DNA of 64,000 nucleotides from Girardinichthys multiradiatus (GCF_021462225.1 NC_061811.1:737001-801000), one strand, 5' to 3'; positions 1 to 10,840 are shown, counted from the stretch's first letter. The notes: generated by a model from the letters alone, not told the origin. Numbers and translations are program-made.

Positions 1-1142
1 ACCCCTCTACGTCACACTCCGCAGATCATCACGGGGGTAATTTTAATACGGGAGTAGCGGTTAGTTCTAATCAAATAGAGCGAGATCCTCCAGCTGTGGT
101 TGAACGTGAACATTTTAATAACCATGAAATAAGGAGACCTTTTACCATACCGCCGCCCTGTCCAAGTAACGTTCCAGATTTAGCAGCATTCTATACAGAC
201 ATCATGCGTATTATAATTGAATTAGCCGACGCTGCGAGATCGTTAACCAGACGTAACGACGTTGTGCAGCTGGAATTAGTGGGTGAAAATCTCAATCGTC
301 ACATCACATTTACTGTTACAGATGATGGAAATATGATCCTGCCTGCTTTCGAAAACTTCCTCGACGATTTAGTACAATCGAATGCAAATATACCTGTAGA
401 TAATAACATGGAATTTGTTCTTCAGGTTGTTAATGACCCAGCAGGAGGTTCTAAGCGTAAAGCTGCAGGAACGTTAGACTGTGAACTGTTTAATAAGAAA
501 ATGCGTCATTTGTATATTATAAACAATACCGGTAATCAGTTATGTTTTGCAATCAGCCTCGCACACGTCTCTGACCCTGAGCTCACGGATCACCGTGCTG
601 TAGAACTGGGGAGGAGATGGCACCATCAGGCAGGCCTTGACGAGCAAACAGCAGTTACTTTTAGTGATATTGGTAAATTTGAAACCATTCTGAAGAGAAA
701 AATTGTAGTGTTTCACAGAACCACGGGCTCTACTGCTCTGTGTAAATTTGAGACCAGTTTCCCTGATCGTTCAAACCCTCTGTTTTTGCTGTTATTTCAA
801 GGTCATTACTATGGGATAAAAAATCTCAAAGGTTTTATGGGGTGCAGATATATTTGTAATTACTGTTACGCCAGCTATCAGAATGCCAATACACACCATT
901 GTGAAGGTTATTGTCCAGTGTGTCGAACATATAAATGTATGCAAGAGATTAGCAATCCTGTAAGCTGTGCAGGCTGTCAAAGAATCTGTCGTAATTCTTC
1001 ATGTTTCAGCAGACACAGGGAACCGCGCATCAGAAATAGTGCTGACAGACCTATGAGTGACTGTGAGTTGGTAAAACTGTGTAAAGTATGCAAACGGATA
1101 TACGTTATTCCAATCAGTAAACTGAATAAACCACACGTGTAA
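1..1142 (+). pseudogene. Maverick protein-primed DNA polymerase B, N-terminal part (left arm, 5' end outside window)
   Basis: The frame is open from the window edge and matches the right-arm ORF at 8728-10476. It carries the region typical of Maverick polymerases ahead of the exonuclease: a globular part (with HYYGIKNLKGF near residue 235 of the ORF from 96) followed by a Cys/His-rich, probably zinc-binding stretch (pattern C-x2-C ... C-x2-C, roughly residues 248-335). The frame stops at 1142 because this copy has two extra bases relative to the right arm just after the HV codons. The right arm reads on for about 25 codons before it too loses frame. Polymerase replicates the element by protein priming in family members; this copy cannot make it in one piece. 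Confidence 0.85.
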
Positions 1143-1265
1143 GTAATGTAAAATGCAGTATTTGCGGTGAAAATGTACCCCCCAGCCTAGACATGCGATG
1201 ATCATAAGTGTTACATTCTGCCTTGCAGTGCAATTAATCAGCTTGATGATAAACTGATTTTTTAG

Positions 1266-3734
1266 GATTTCGAATGCCTCGTCAATGAGAGCGGCGAGCA
1301 TACCCCCTTTCTGGTCTGTGCTAAAACGTTGAAAGGTGATGAATGGTACGCTTATGGACTGAATTGCACCCAAAAATTTCTCCTGCATTTCAGGAGGCCA
1401 ATGTACAAAGGTTACACCTTAATAGCGCACAATGCGCGGGGGTACGATGGTTACCTGATTCTCACAGCAATGCTGCAGTTAGGGATTAAACCTCATATCG
1501 TCATGGTAGGGAGTAAAGTTCTCTGTTTAACCGACCCTGATTACAGGTTAAAATACATTGATAGCCTGTCCTTCATGTGCATAAAGCTTAGCGCCATGCC
1601 GAAAGCGTTAGGCTTTACCGATCAAAGCAAGGGTTTTTTCCCCCACCTATTTTCCTCTGAACAACATCTCCAGTATGTGGGGGCTTTTCCTCCTCCATCC
1701 TGCTACGCTGTAGAACGCATGAGTCTTCAAGAACAACAGGTGTTTAGCAGCTGGTACAGAGAAGCGAGCAAAGAGGTCTTTGACTTTAAGAAAGAAGCTA
1801 TTCGTTATTGTAAAAATGACGTTGAAATTCTTTTTCAAGGATGCTTAAAATTCAGAGACGAGTTCTTTAAGGAGACAAGTGTGGATCCGTTTAAAAGTAT
1901 CACAATAGCATCAGCCTGCATGAAGGTTTTTGTAACCAATTTCCTTCCTCCTCAAACCTTAGCCATTCCATCACCTCTGGACTACAGACGTAGCAGTAAA
2001 ACGTTCTCCAGCGCGTCCATTCAATGGCTCGGCCGGATTGCAGACAGCAGAGCCATATTTATCGAGCATGCATTAAATAGGGGTGAAAAGAAAATCGGGC
2101 CATATTCAGTGGATGGGTATGCAGAGATTAACGGTGTCAAAGTTGCGTTTGAATTTTACGGCTGTTTTTTCCACGGCTGTAAAAAGTGTTACATGCCTCA
2201 TGACAAGTGTCCGTTGAGAGGGGTCGCATTTGAACAGTTTTACGCAGCCACTGTTGAGAGAAGCAAGGTGTTACAAACTGTGTACGGCCTTCGTCTCGAG
2301 GTCATATGGGAGCATGAGTGGATTGAAATGAAAAAATCAGACCCAGGGGTGATCAGCTTTCTTGAGAAAGTTAAAGCACCCGAACCGTTATCACCCCGGG
2401 ATGCGCTGTATGGTGGACGCACCTGTCCTATGAAGTTGAGGTACACAGCGGAACCGGATGAAACTGTACACTATGTGGATTACACATCTCTGTACCCTTA
2501 TGTAAACGCCAACTGCGTTTTTCCCCTCGGACACCCCACCATCATTTACAAAGATTTTGATGACCCCAGCAGCTACTTCGGTATAATCAAAGCTGTGGTC
2601 TACCCACTACGTAACCTGTTGTTCCCTGTTTTACCTTACAGAACATCCCAAGGTAAACTTGTGTTCACTCTCTGCCGCTCATGCGCTGAATTAAATTACC
2701 AGTCAGGTCCCTGCATGCATAATGATCAAGAAAGAGCTCTGACCGGAGTTTGGGTCACTGTAGAACTCTGTAAAGCGTTGGAGTGTAGTTATTGTCTTGC
2801 TAAAATCACAGAGGTGTGGCATTTTGAAAAGAGAAGTGATACAATCTTTAAAGGTTACATTCATTGCTTTTTAAAGGGTAAGCAGGAGGCTTCAGGCTAT
2901 CCGTCTGATGCAGTGGATCAGGAGAGTAAGTCAAAGTATATAAGCGACTACAAACTGCATCAGGGCATCCAATTAGACCCTGAGAAAATCGAGATGAATC
3001 CTGCCAAAAGGCAGGTTGCAAAATTGTGTTTAAACAGTTTTTGGGGGAAATTTGCGCAAAGAAGTGATCTGTCTCAGACCACAGTCATCACTAACCCTGA
3101 AGACTTTTTCAGCTTCATGTTCTCGAGTAAATACAGGGTTAACTATTTTCATTTTTTCAACCCTGAAATGTGTGTAGTGCAGTGGAACTACAGCAAACGT
3201 GTCATATATCCACCAAGTAAGACAAATAATGTGTTTATAGCAGCATTCACCACCGCTTATGCACGTTTAAAACTTCTCAGCAGCTTGGAGAAGTTACAGG
3301 ACAGATTGATTTATATTGACACGGACAGTTTGATTTATGTGACAAAAAGTGGTGAAACTCCTCTGGAGTTGGGGAATTATCTGGGTGATCTTACTGACGA
3401 GTTAGATGGTGACAGCATTTCGGAGTTTGCATCGACAGGACCCAAGAGTTATGCATACCAGACCAAAAACCGTAAAAATGTAATGATACGTGCTAAAGGC
3501 ATCACTCAGACGCATGAATGCAGCGAGAGGGTCAATTTTGACAGCATCAAAGGGCTGGTCGAGGGCTACTTACAGAGGTCAAGTGAGGGTGTCATTGAAA
3601 TCCCTCAGCACACGATCAGGAGGGATAAAAAGAGATTCCGTTTGACAAACGCGACATTTCTTAAAAGGTTTCGACTGGTGTATGATAAGAGACGTCTTTT
3701 TTCTGACGGGACAACTCTGCCTTTCGGTTATTAG
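1266..3734 (+). pseudogene. Maverick DNA polymerase B, exonuclease and polymerase domains (left arm)
   Basis: Continuation of the polymerase after the frame break. A TAG at 1263-1265 replaces a tyrosine codon that the right arm keeps, immediately before the ExoI motif DFEC, so the first ATG-like starts (TTG at 1329) are not the true gene start. Motifs visible, numbered from 1329: ExoII HNARGYD (34-40), ExoIII YCKND (160-164), a Cys-rich F-Y-G-C stretch (about 277-288), polymerase A DYTSLYP (384-390), B KLCLNSFWG (565-573), C YIDTDSL (662-668) and GPKSYAY (704-710). All catalytic motifs survive. The ATPase gene follows after 30 bases. Family assignment is secure; expression as a full polymerase is not possible without bypassing the breaks. 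Confidence 0.88.
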
Positions 3735-3764
3735 AGTTGAAGAAGAAATAAAATAAAAAGTCAC

Positions 3765-4436
3765 ATGGATTTACAGGAGATTGATTTTGATCCTAGATTT
3801 AGAGTCCCTTTCTCATGTATGATAGTTGGACCCAGCGGCTGCGGGAAAACTTTCTTTGTAAAAAGTATTTTACAAAACTGTAATCATGTCATGGATATTG
3901 TTCCAGAAAATATTGTATGGATTTACACATCTTTTCAACCCATGTATGCTGAATTGCAGAAGATGAATAAAAATATAAAATTTGTGGAAGGATTGCCTCA
4001 TTCTTTTGAAGATGAAAACCTGTTTCCTCCTGATCAGAATCATCTGATTATTCTAGACGATGTTATCGCTCAAGCCTCAGATGATGAAAACGTGATGAAG
4101 GTCTTTACCCAGTTTCGTCACCATCGTAATATGAGTGTTATGATGTTGACTCAGAATGTATTTCATCAGGGAAAGTTCAGTCGCACTATTAGTTTGAACT
4201 GTAATTATATGGTGTTGTTTAAGAACCCGAGAGATAAACTCCAGCTGAATATACTGGCCCGCCAAATGTTTCCATCTCAAAAGGGTCTCTTCTTGGAGAG
4301 TTTTGAAGACACAACGAGAGAAGCTCATGGATATTTAATCATCGATTTTACGCCTACCTGCCCAGAACATTTCAGACTGAGGACGGGGATACTTCCTCAG
4401 CAGTGGCCTGCTGTGTACGTACCCAGAACAAAGTAA
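3765..4436 (+). CDS. Maverick FtsK/HerA-type packaging ATPase (left arm)
   Basis: Intact 223-residue ORF. Walker A is GPSGCGKT (22-29) and Walker B is LIILDDV (94-100), followed by a conserved LTQNVFHQG stretch near residues 130-140. This is the A32-like genome-packaging ATPase found in Mavericks and related DNA viruses; in that family it pumps DNA into capsids. It starts at an ATG 30 bases after the polymerase stop, preceded by an A-rich leader, and ends 6 bases before the next ATG. It differs from the right-arm copy at one residue (lysine versus threonine in NIKF/NITF, about residue 72); the third copy agrees with this arm. No defect is visible. Confidence 0.92.
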   Translation: MDLQEIDFDPRFRVPFSCMIVGPSGCGKTFFVKSILQNCNHVMDIVPENIVWIYTSFQPMYAELQKMNKNIKFVEGLPHSFEDENLFPPDQNHLIILDDVIAQASDDENVMKVFTQFRHHRNMSVMMLTQNVFHQGKFSRTISLNCNYMVLFKNPRDKLQLNILARQMFPSQKGLFLESFEDTTREAHGYLIIDFTPTCPEHFRLRTGILPQQWPAVYVPRTK

Positions 4437-4442
4437 GTCATC

Positions 4443-4784
4443 ATGTCAGCGCGTATAAAAAGGAATTTACCATTATTCAGAGCTTTGTACCAGGCCTGTC
4501 CACAGAAACGTAAAGATATTCTCGCACACTGCTCTCCCGACTTTATTCAGGCTCTGTGCGAGATTGCACTGAATATCCTAAAAGGTAACATTAAACTATC
4601 ACCCTCTCAACACCGACAATTAAAGAAACAAAGACATATCATCAGATTGTTGGGTGATAAAAGAACCGGGATAAAAACTAAACAGTTGGCTCTCAAAAAG
4701 CAACGAGGTGGTTTTATTCTGCCCATCTTAACGGCTCTTGCACCCTTGATCGGTGATCTAGTGGGTGGAATCATCAGGAGATAA
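4443..4784 (+). CDS. Small basic Maverick protein with hydrophobic glycine-rich C-terminus (left arm)
   Basis: 113 residues, strongly basic, with a Lys/Arg-rich middle and a C-terminal segment starting RGGFILPIL and ending DLVGGIIRR that looks membrane-active. A gene of this type regularly sits beside the ATPase in Mavericks; it may be a small virion or membrane-active protein comparable to adenoviral pVI/pX, but that function is inference. The last base of its stop codon overlaps the ATG of the next gene (TAATG), an arrangement kept in all three copies here. It differs from the right-arm copy at two residues (H/N and G/A, around 74-80). Confidence 0.7.
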   Translation: MSARIKRNLPLFRALYQACPQKRKDILAHCSPDFIQALCEIALNILKGNIKLSPSQHRQLKKQRHIIRLLGDKRTGIKTKQLALKKQRGGFILPILTALAPLIGDLVGGIIRR

Positions 4785-5002
4785 TGTCTCTCAGAACATC
4801 GCAGAAGATGTTTCTCATTTCACCTCATCAATTCAAGCGTCTGACCCAGTCAGACACGTCCATCAGACAGACGGCGGAGGAGAATTTGGATGCTGAAATG
4901 AGAGCGATATTAAACGAGCCGGGTTTTTCTTCTTTGACACCTTGCTTAAGTAAAGTCAGATACCTCTGGAGAAGAGCATCGTATCTCTTGATTTTTTCAT
5001 AA
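4784..5002 (+). pseudogene. Small Maverick gene truncated at the palindrome centre (left arm)
   Basis: The first about 48 codons match the start of the gene seen at 15,029 and the minus-strand copy at 5151. After the GF codons the reading enters the 82-base centre, which is antisense DNA of the other arm, so the last 24 codons are not native sequence. The product is therefore a chimaeric stub. The native gene continues with a helical QRYLTLLKQGV region and a longer C-terminus that survives only in the third copy (to 15,840). Function unknown. Confidence 0.75.
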
Positions 5003-5151
5003 GAAGTCAAACCCGGCTCGTTTAATATCGCTCTCATTTCAGCATCCAAATTCTCCTCCGCCGTCTGTCTGATGGACGTGTCTGACTGGGTCAGACGCTT
5101 GAATTGATGAGGTGAAATGAGAAACATCTTCTGCGATGTTCTGAGAGACAT
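4828..5151 (-). pseudogene. Small Maverick gene truncated at the palindrome centre (right arm)
   Basis: Right-arm counterpart of the gene at 4784. It is longer than the left copy because the centre belongs to this arm: about 74 native codons up to KQGVKEE, then the frame runs antisense through left-arm sequence until a chance stop (107 codons in all). Its ATG at 5151 overlaps the stop of the preceding gene by one base. The third copy shows what should follow the KEE codons; here it is replaced abruptly by the inverted arm, which marks the recombination junction at about 4926/4927. Confidence 0.75.
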
Positions 5152-5492
5152 TATCTCCTGATGATTCCACCCACTAGATCACCGATCAAGGGTGCAAGAG
5201 CCGTTAAGATGGGGAGAATAAAACCACCTCGTTGCTTTTTGAGAGCCAGCTGTTTAGTTTTTATTCCGGTTCTTTTATCAGCCAACAATCTGATGATATT
5301 TCTTTGTTTCTTCAATTGTCGGTGTTGAGAGGGTGATAGTTTAATGTTACCTTTTAAAATATTCAGAGCAATCTCGCACAGAGCCTGAATAAAGTCGGGA
5401 GAGCAGTGTGCGAGAATATCTTTACGTTTCTGTGGACAGGCCTGGTACAAAGCTCTGAATAATGGTAAATTCCTTTTTATACGCGCTGACAT
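5151..5492 (-). CDS. Small basic Maverick protein with hydrophobic C-terminus (right arm)
   Basis: 113-residue partner of the ORF at 4443-4784, intact. It has the same basic body and the same RGGFILPIL-type hydrophobic glycine-rich tail. At the two positions where the arms differ it has N and A; the third copy also has A at the second, suggesting that the left arm's glycine is the derived state. The ATPase stop lies 6 bases upstream of its ATG. Role as a minor virion or membrane-active protein is inferred only. Confidence 0.7.
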   Translation of the reverse strand: MSARIKRNLPLFRALYQACPQKRKDILAHCSPDFIQALCEIALNILKGNIKLSPSQHRQLKKQRNIIRLLADKRTGIKTKQLALKKQRGGFILPILTALAPLIGDLVGGIIRR

Positions 5493-5498
5493 GATGAC

Positions 5499-6170
5499 TT
5501 ACTTTGTTCTGGGTACGTACACAGCAGGCCACTGCTGAGGAAGTATTCCCGTTCTCAGTCTGAAATGTTCTGGGCAGGTAGGCGTAAAATCGATGATTAA
5601 ATATCCATGAGCTTCTCTCGTTGTGTCTTCAAAACTCTCCAAGAAGAGACCCTTTTGAGATGGAAACATTTGGCGGGCCAGTATATTCAGCTGGAGTTTA
5701 TCTCTCGGGTTCTTAAACAACACCATATAATTACAGTTCAAACTAATAGTGCGACTGAACTTTCCCTGATGAAATACATTCTGAGTCAACATCATAACAC
5801 TCATATTACGATGGTGACGAAACTGGGTAAAGACCTTCATCACGTTTTCATCATCTGAGGCTTGAGCAATAACATCGTCTAGAATGATCAAATGATTCTG
5901 ATCAGGAGGAAACAGGTTTTCATCTTCAAAAGAATGAGGCAATCCTTCCACAAAGGTAATATTTTTATTCATCTTCTGCAATTCAGCATACATGGGTTGA
6001 AAAGATGTGTAAATCCATACAATATTTTCTGGAACAATATCCATGACATGATTACAGTTTTGTAAAATACTTTTTACAAAGAAAGTTTTCCCGCAGCCGC
6101 TGGGTCCAACTATCATACATGAGAAAGGGACTCTAAATCTAGGATCAAAATCAATCTCCTGTAAATCCAT
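5499..6170 (-). CDS. Maverick packaging ATPase (right arm)
   Basis: Intact 223-residue ORF with Walker A GPSGCGKT and Walker B LIILDDV at the same positions as the left-arm gene, differing from it at one residue. It lies between the polymerase (30 bases upstream) and the small basic protein (6 bases downstream), the same order as in the other arm and the third copy. With one intact copy in each arm, the locus has two potentially functional ATPase genes pointing at each other. Confidence 0.92.
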   Translation of the reverse strand: MDLQEIDFDPRFRVPFSCMIVGPSGCGKTFFVKSILQNCNHVMDIVPENIVWIYTSFQPMYAELQKMNKNITFVEGLPHSFEDENLFPPDQNHLIILDDVIAQASDDENVMKVFTQFRHHRNMSVMMLTQNVFHQGKFSRTISLNCNYMVLFKNPRDKLQLNILARQMFPSQKGLFLESFEDTTREAHGYLIIDFTPTCPEHFRLRTGILPQQWPAVYVPRTK

Positions 6171-6200
6171 GTGACTTTTTATTTTATTTCTTCTTCAACT

Positions 6201-8745
6201 CTAATAACCGAAAGGCAGAGTTGTCCCGTCAGAAAAAAGACGTCTCTTATCATACACCAGTCGAAACTTTTTAAGAAATGTCGCGTTTGTCAAACAGAAT
6301 CTCTTTTTATCCCTCCTGATCGTGTGCTGAGGGATTTCAATGACACCCTCACTTGACCTCTGTAAGTAGCCCTGGACCAGCCCTTTGATGCTGTCAAAAT
6401 TGACCCTCTCGCTGCATTCATGCGTCTGAGTGATGCCTTTAGCACGTATCATTACATTTTTACGGTTTTTGGTCTGGTATGCATAACTCTTGGGTCCTGT
6501 CGATGCAAACTCCGAAATGCTGTCACCATCTAACTCGTCAGTAAGATCACCCAGATAATTCCCCAATTCCAGAGGAGTTTCACCACTTTTTGTCACATAA
6601 ATCAAACTGTCCGTGTCAATATAAATCAATCTGTCCTGTAACTTCTCCATGCTGCTGAGAAGTTTTAAACGTGCATAAGCGGTGGTGAATGCTGCAATAA
6701 ACACATTATTTGTCTTACTTGGTGGATATATGACATGTTTATTGAAATTCCACTGCACTACACACATTTCAGGGTTGAAAAAATGAAAATAGTTAACCCT
6801 GTATTTACTCGAGAACATGAAGCTGAAAAAGTCTTCAGGGTTAGTGATGACTGTGGTCTGAGACAGATCACTTCTTTGCGCAAATTTCCCCCAAAAACTG
6901 TTTAAACACAATTTTGCAACCTGCCTTTTGGCAGGATTCATCTCGATTTTCTCAGGGTCTAATTGGATGCCCTGATGCAGTTTGTAGTCGCTTATATACT
7001 TTGACTTACTCTCCTGATCCACTGCATCAGATGGATAGCCTGAAGCCTCCTGCTTACCCTTTAAAAAGCAATGAATGTAACCTTTAAAGATTGTATCACT
7101 TCTCTTTTCAAAATGCCACACCTCTGTGATTTTAGCAAGACGATAACTACACTCCAACGCTTTACAGAGTTCTACAGTGACCCAAACTCCGGTCAGAGCT
7201 CTTTCTTGATCATTATGCATGCAGGGACCTGACTGGTAATTTAATTCAGCGCATGAGCGGCAGAGAGTGAACACAAGTTTACCTTGGGATGTTCTGTAAG
7301 GTAAAACAGGGAACAACAGGTTACGTGGTGGGTAGACCACAGCTTTGATTATACCGAAGTAGCTGCTGGGGTCATCAAAATCTTTGTAAATGATGGTGGG
7401 GTGTCCGAGGGGAAAAACGCAGTTGGCGTTTACATAAGGGTACAGAGATGTGTAATCCACATAGTGTACAGTTTCATCCGGTTCCGCTGTGTACCTCAAC
7501 TTCATAGGACAGGTGCGTCCACCATACAGCGCATCCCGGGGTGATAACGGTTCGGGTGCTTTAACTTTCTCAAGAAAGCTGATCACCCCTGGGTCTGATT
7601 TTTTCATTTCAATCCACTCATGCTCCCATATGACCTCGAGACGAAGGCCGTACACAGTTTGTAACACCTTGCTTCTCTCAACAGTGGCTGCGTAAAACTG
7701 TTCAAATGCTACCCCTCTCAACGGACACTTGTCATGAGGCATGTAACACTTTTTACAGCCGTGGAAAAAACAGCCGTAAAATTCAAACGCAACTTTGACA
7801 CCGTTAATCTCTGCATACCCATCCACTGAATATGGCCCGATTTTCTTTTCACCCCTATTTAATGCATGCTCGATAAATATGGCTCTGCTGTCTGCAATCC
7901 GGCCGAGCCATTGAATGGACGCGCTGGAGAACGTTTTACTGCTACGTCTGTAGTCCAGAGGTGATGGAATGGCTAAGGTTTGAGGAGGAAGGAAATTGGT
8001 TACAAAAACCTTCATGCAGGCTGATGCTATTGTGATACTTTTAAACGGATCCACACTTGTCTCCTTAAAGAACTCGTCTCTGAATTTTAAGCATCCTTGA
8101 AAAAGAATTTCAACGTCATTTTTACAATAACGAATAGCTTCTTTCTTAAAGTCAAAGACCTCTTTGCTCGCTTCTCTGTACCAGCTGCTAAACACCTGTT
8201 GTTCTTGAAGACTCATGCGTTCTACAGCGTAGCAGGATGGAGGAGGAAAAGCCCCCACATACTGGAGACGTTGTTCAGAGGAAAATAGGTGGGGGAAAAA
8301 ACCCTTGCTTTGATCGGTAAAGCCTAACGCTTTCGGCATGGCGCTAAGCTTTATGCACATGAAGGACAGGCTATCAATGTATTTTAACCTGTAATCAGGG
8401 TCGGTTAAACAGAGAACTTTACTCCCTACCATGACGATATGTGGTTTAATCCCTAACTGCAGCATTGCTGTGAGAATCAGGTAACCATCATACCCCCGCG
8501 CATTGTGCGCTATTAAGGTGTAACCTTTGTACATTGGCCTCCTGAAATGCAGGAGAAATTTTTGGGTGCAATTCAGTCCATAAGCGTACCATTCATCACC
8601 TTTCAACGTTTTAGCACAGACCAGAAAGGGGGTATGCTCGCCGCTCTCATTGACGAGGCATTCGAAATCATAAAAAATCAGTTTATCATCAAGCTGATTA
8701 ATTGCACTGCAAGGCAGAATGTAACACTTATGACCATCGCATGTC
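6201..8745 (-). pseudogene. Maverick DNA polymerase B, exonuclease and polymerase domains (right arm)
   Basis: Here the ExoI motif is intact (YDFEC, about 8660-8675); the frame is open from just after a TAG near 8750 down to 6201. Other motifs as in the left arm: HNARGYD, YCKND, DYTSLYP, KLCLNSFWG, YIDTDSL, GPKSYAY. Against the left arm it has about ten substitutions (for example R for H before LQYV, P for L in the YPPRNL stretch, Q for E in LVQGYL). The N-terminal half (8728-10,476) is in another frame; the two open frames overlap by only about 16 bases, so one +1 shift separates them. That shift is also in the left arm. Full-length product would need frameshifting or an undetected intron; simple pseudogenisation is likelier. 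Confidence 0.88.
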
Positions 8746-10476
8746 TAGGCTGGGGGGTACATTTTCACCGCAAATACTGCATTTTACATTACACACGTGT
8801 GGTTTATTCAGTTTACTGATTGGAATAACGTATATCCGTTTGCATACTTTACACAGTTTTACCAACTCACAGTCACTCATAGGTCTGTCAGCACTATTTC
8901 TGATGCGCGGTTCCCTGTGTCTGCTGAAACATGAAGAATTACGACAGATTCTTTGACAGCCTGCACAGCTTACAGGATTGCTAATCTCTTGCATACATTT
9001 ATATGTTCGACACACTGGACAATAACCTTCACAATGGTGTGTATTGGCATTCTGATAGCTGGCGTAACAGTAATTACAAATATATCTGCACCCCATAAAA
9101 CCTTTGAGATTTTTTATCCCATAGTAATGACCTTGAAATAACAGCAAAAACAGAGGGTTTGAACGATCAGGGAAACTGGTCTCAAATTTACACAGAGCAG
9201 TAGAGCCCGTGGTTCTGTGAAACACTACAATTTTTCTCTTCAGAATGGTTTCAAATTTACCAATATCACTAAAAGTAACTGCTGTTTGCTCGTCAAGGCC
9301 TGCCTGATGCTGCCATCTCCTCCCCAGTTCTACAGCACGGTGATCCGTGAGCTCAGGGTCAGAGACGTGTGCGAGGCTGATTGCAAAACATAACTGATTA
9401 CCGGTATTGTTTATAATATACAAATGACGCATTTTCTTATTAAACAGTTCACAGTCTAACGTTCCTGCAGCTTTACGCTTAGAACCTCCTGCTGGGTCAT
9501 TAACAACCTGAAGAACAAATTCCATGTTATTATCTACAGGTATATTTGCATTCGATTGTACTAAATCGTCGAGGAAGTTTTCGAAAGCAGGCAGGATCAT
9601 ATTTCCATCATCTGTAACAGTAAATGTGATGTGACGATTGAGATTTTCACCCACTAATTCCAGCTGCACAACGTCGTTACGTCTGGTTAACGATCTCGCA
9701 GCGTCGGCTAATTCAATTATAATACGCATGATGTCTGTATAGAATGCTGCTAAATCTGGAACGTTACTTGGACAGGGCGGCGGTATGGTAAAAGGTCTCC
9801 TTATTTCATGGTTATTAAAATGTTCACGTTCAACCACAGCTGGAGGATCTCGCTCTATTTGATTAGAACTAACCGCTACTCCCGTATTAAAATTACCCCC
9901 GTGATGATCTGCGGAGTGTGACGTAGAGGGGTTATGATGAGTGTCAGGTGGATCATTTTCCTCAATGCTGCTGCTGTGTGGAGACGGTTCGCTGTTCAAA
10001 TCGGAAAGAGCCTGATTGATTACGTTTAAAACGTCACAGTGCCGATCTGCGGCGTGTGCAGGTGAATCATTTTCCTCAATGCTGCTGTGTGGAGACGGTT
10101 CGCTGTTCAAATCGGAAAGAGCCTGATTGATTACGTTTAAAACGTCACCGTGCTGATGTTCATTTATTAAATTTTCACTGTTAGCAGGAGATGCATTAAC
10201 GGGAATTTCGTTAAGTTCATTAACTAAATTTCTTATTTCATCCAGGGCAAGTCTGATTACTTGATCAGAACTAACCGCTACTCCCGTATTGAAATGACCC
10301 CCGTGATGATCTGCGGAGTGTGTCGTAGAGGGGTTATGATGAGTGTCAGGTGGATCATTTTGCTCAATGCTGTGTGGAGACGGTGTGCTATTTTCTTCTG
10401 CATTAACGGGAATTTCGTTAAGTTCATTAACTAAATTTCTTATTTCATCCAGGGCAAGTCTGATTCGGTTATCCAT
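8728..10476 (-). pseudogene. Maverick DNA polymerase B, N-terminal part with internal repeats (right arm)
   Basis: 582-codon ORF giving the start missing from the left arm. Residues 1-205 are low-complexity and built of duplicated blocks: an amphipathic IRLALDEIRNLVNELNEIP block at about 5 and 74, a DVLNVINQALSDLNSEP block at about 110 and 147, and a DPPDTHHNPST block with HSADHHGG at about 41 and 175. Residues about 210-450 are the conserved globular region; about 455-580 the Cys/His-rich zinc-binding stretch. It ends RWS-stop at 8728, where the frame is lost before the exonuclease domain. The ATG at 10,476 is supported by the start of the repeat blocks; upstream is A-rich. The first of seven-exon gene products ends 91 bases further upstream. 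Confidence 0.85.
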
Positions 10477-10567
10477 TTTCTATGAACATAAGAAACGAAA
10501 AAAAAAAAAAAAACTAACCTACAGAAAAAAAAAAAAACAAAAAAAAAAAAAAAACACAGTGATCAGT

Positions 10568-10774
10568 TCAGTTTAAAATCACCTTGATGTCACCAAAATG
10601 CTTCTTTAACAGAATCTGACATGCAGCCAGAAGCGTTAACGATGAGGTCTTATTACGAAGATCCCGTGAGACTGTAGAGACTGTCTTCCTGCGCTGTCCG
10701 TTTCTGTGACCAATCTGTCCTACCATCAACGTTACCTCTGTAAGGAGAATGAACAAAAAATAAATAAAAAGATA

Positions 10775-10840
<66 letters not shown>

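Larger units (their letters stand above)
1..9932. repeat. Giant inverted repeat (palindrome) of a half Maverick
   Basis: Bases 1-4926 are repeated in inverse orientation at 5009-9932, with an unpaired 82-base centre (4927-5008). Base 1 pairs with 9932 and base 4924 with 5011; the coordinate sum changes from 9933 to 9935, which one 2-base insertion in the left arm (near 1143) accounts for. Gene order in each arm, reading towards the centre, is polymerase B, ATPase, small basic protein, truncated small gene. Protein differences are few: about ten in 801 residues of polymerase, one in 223 of ATPase, two in 113 of the small protein. The left arm runs off the window. Either a real fold-back duplication that has aged slightly or, less likely given the divergence, an assembly fold-back. 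Confidence 0.95.

Noticed and set aside
1..9932. Palindrome as a pure assembly artefact
   Set aside because: Not excluded, but arms differ by an indel and about ten polymerase residues, more than a folded single molecule would give after consensus.
10343..10576. Lysine-rich plus-strand ORF
   Set aside because: Antisense of the polymerase N-terminus running into A-runs.
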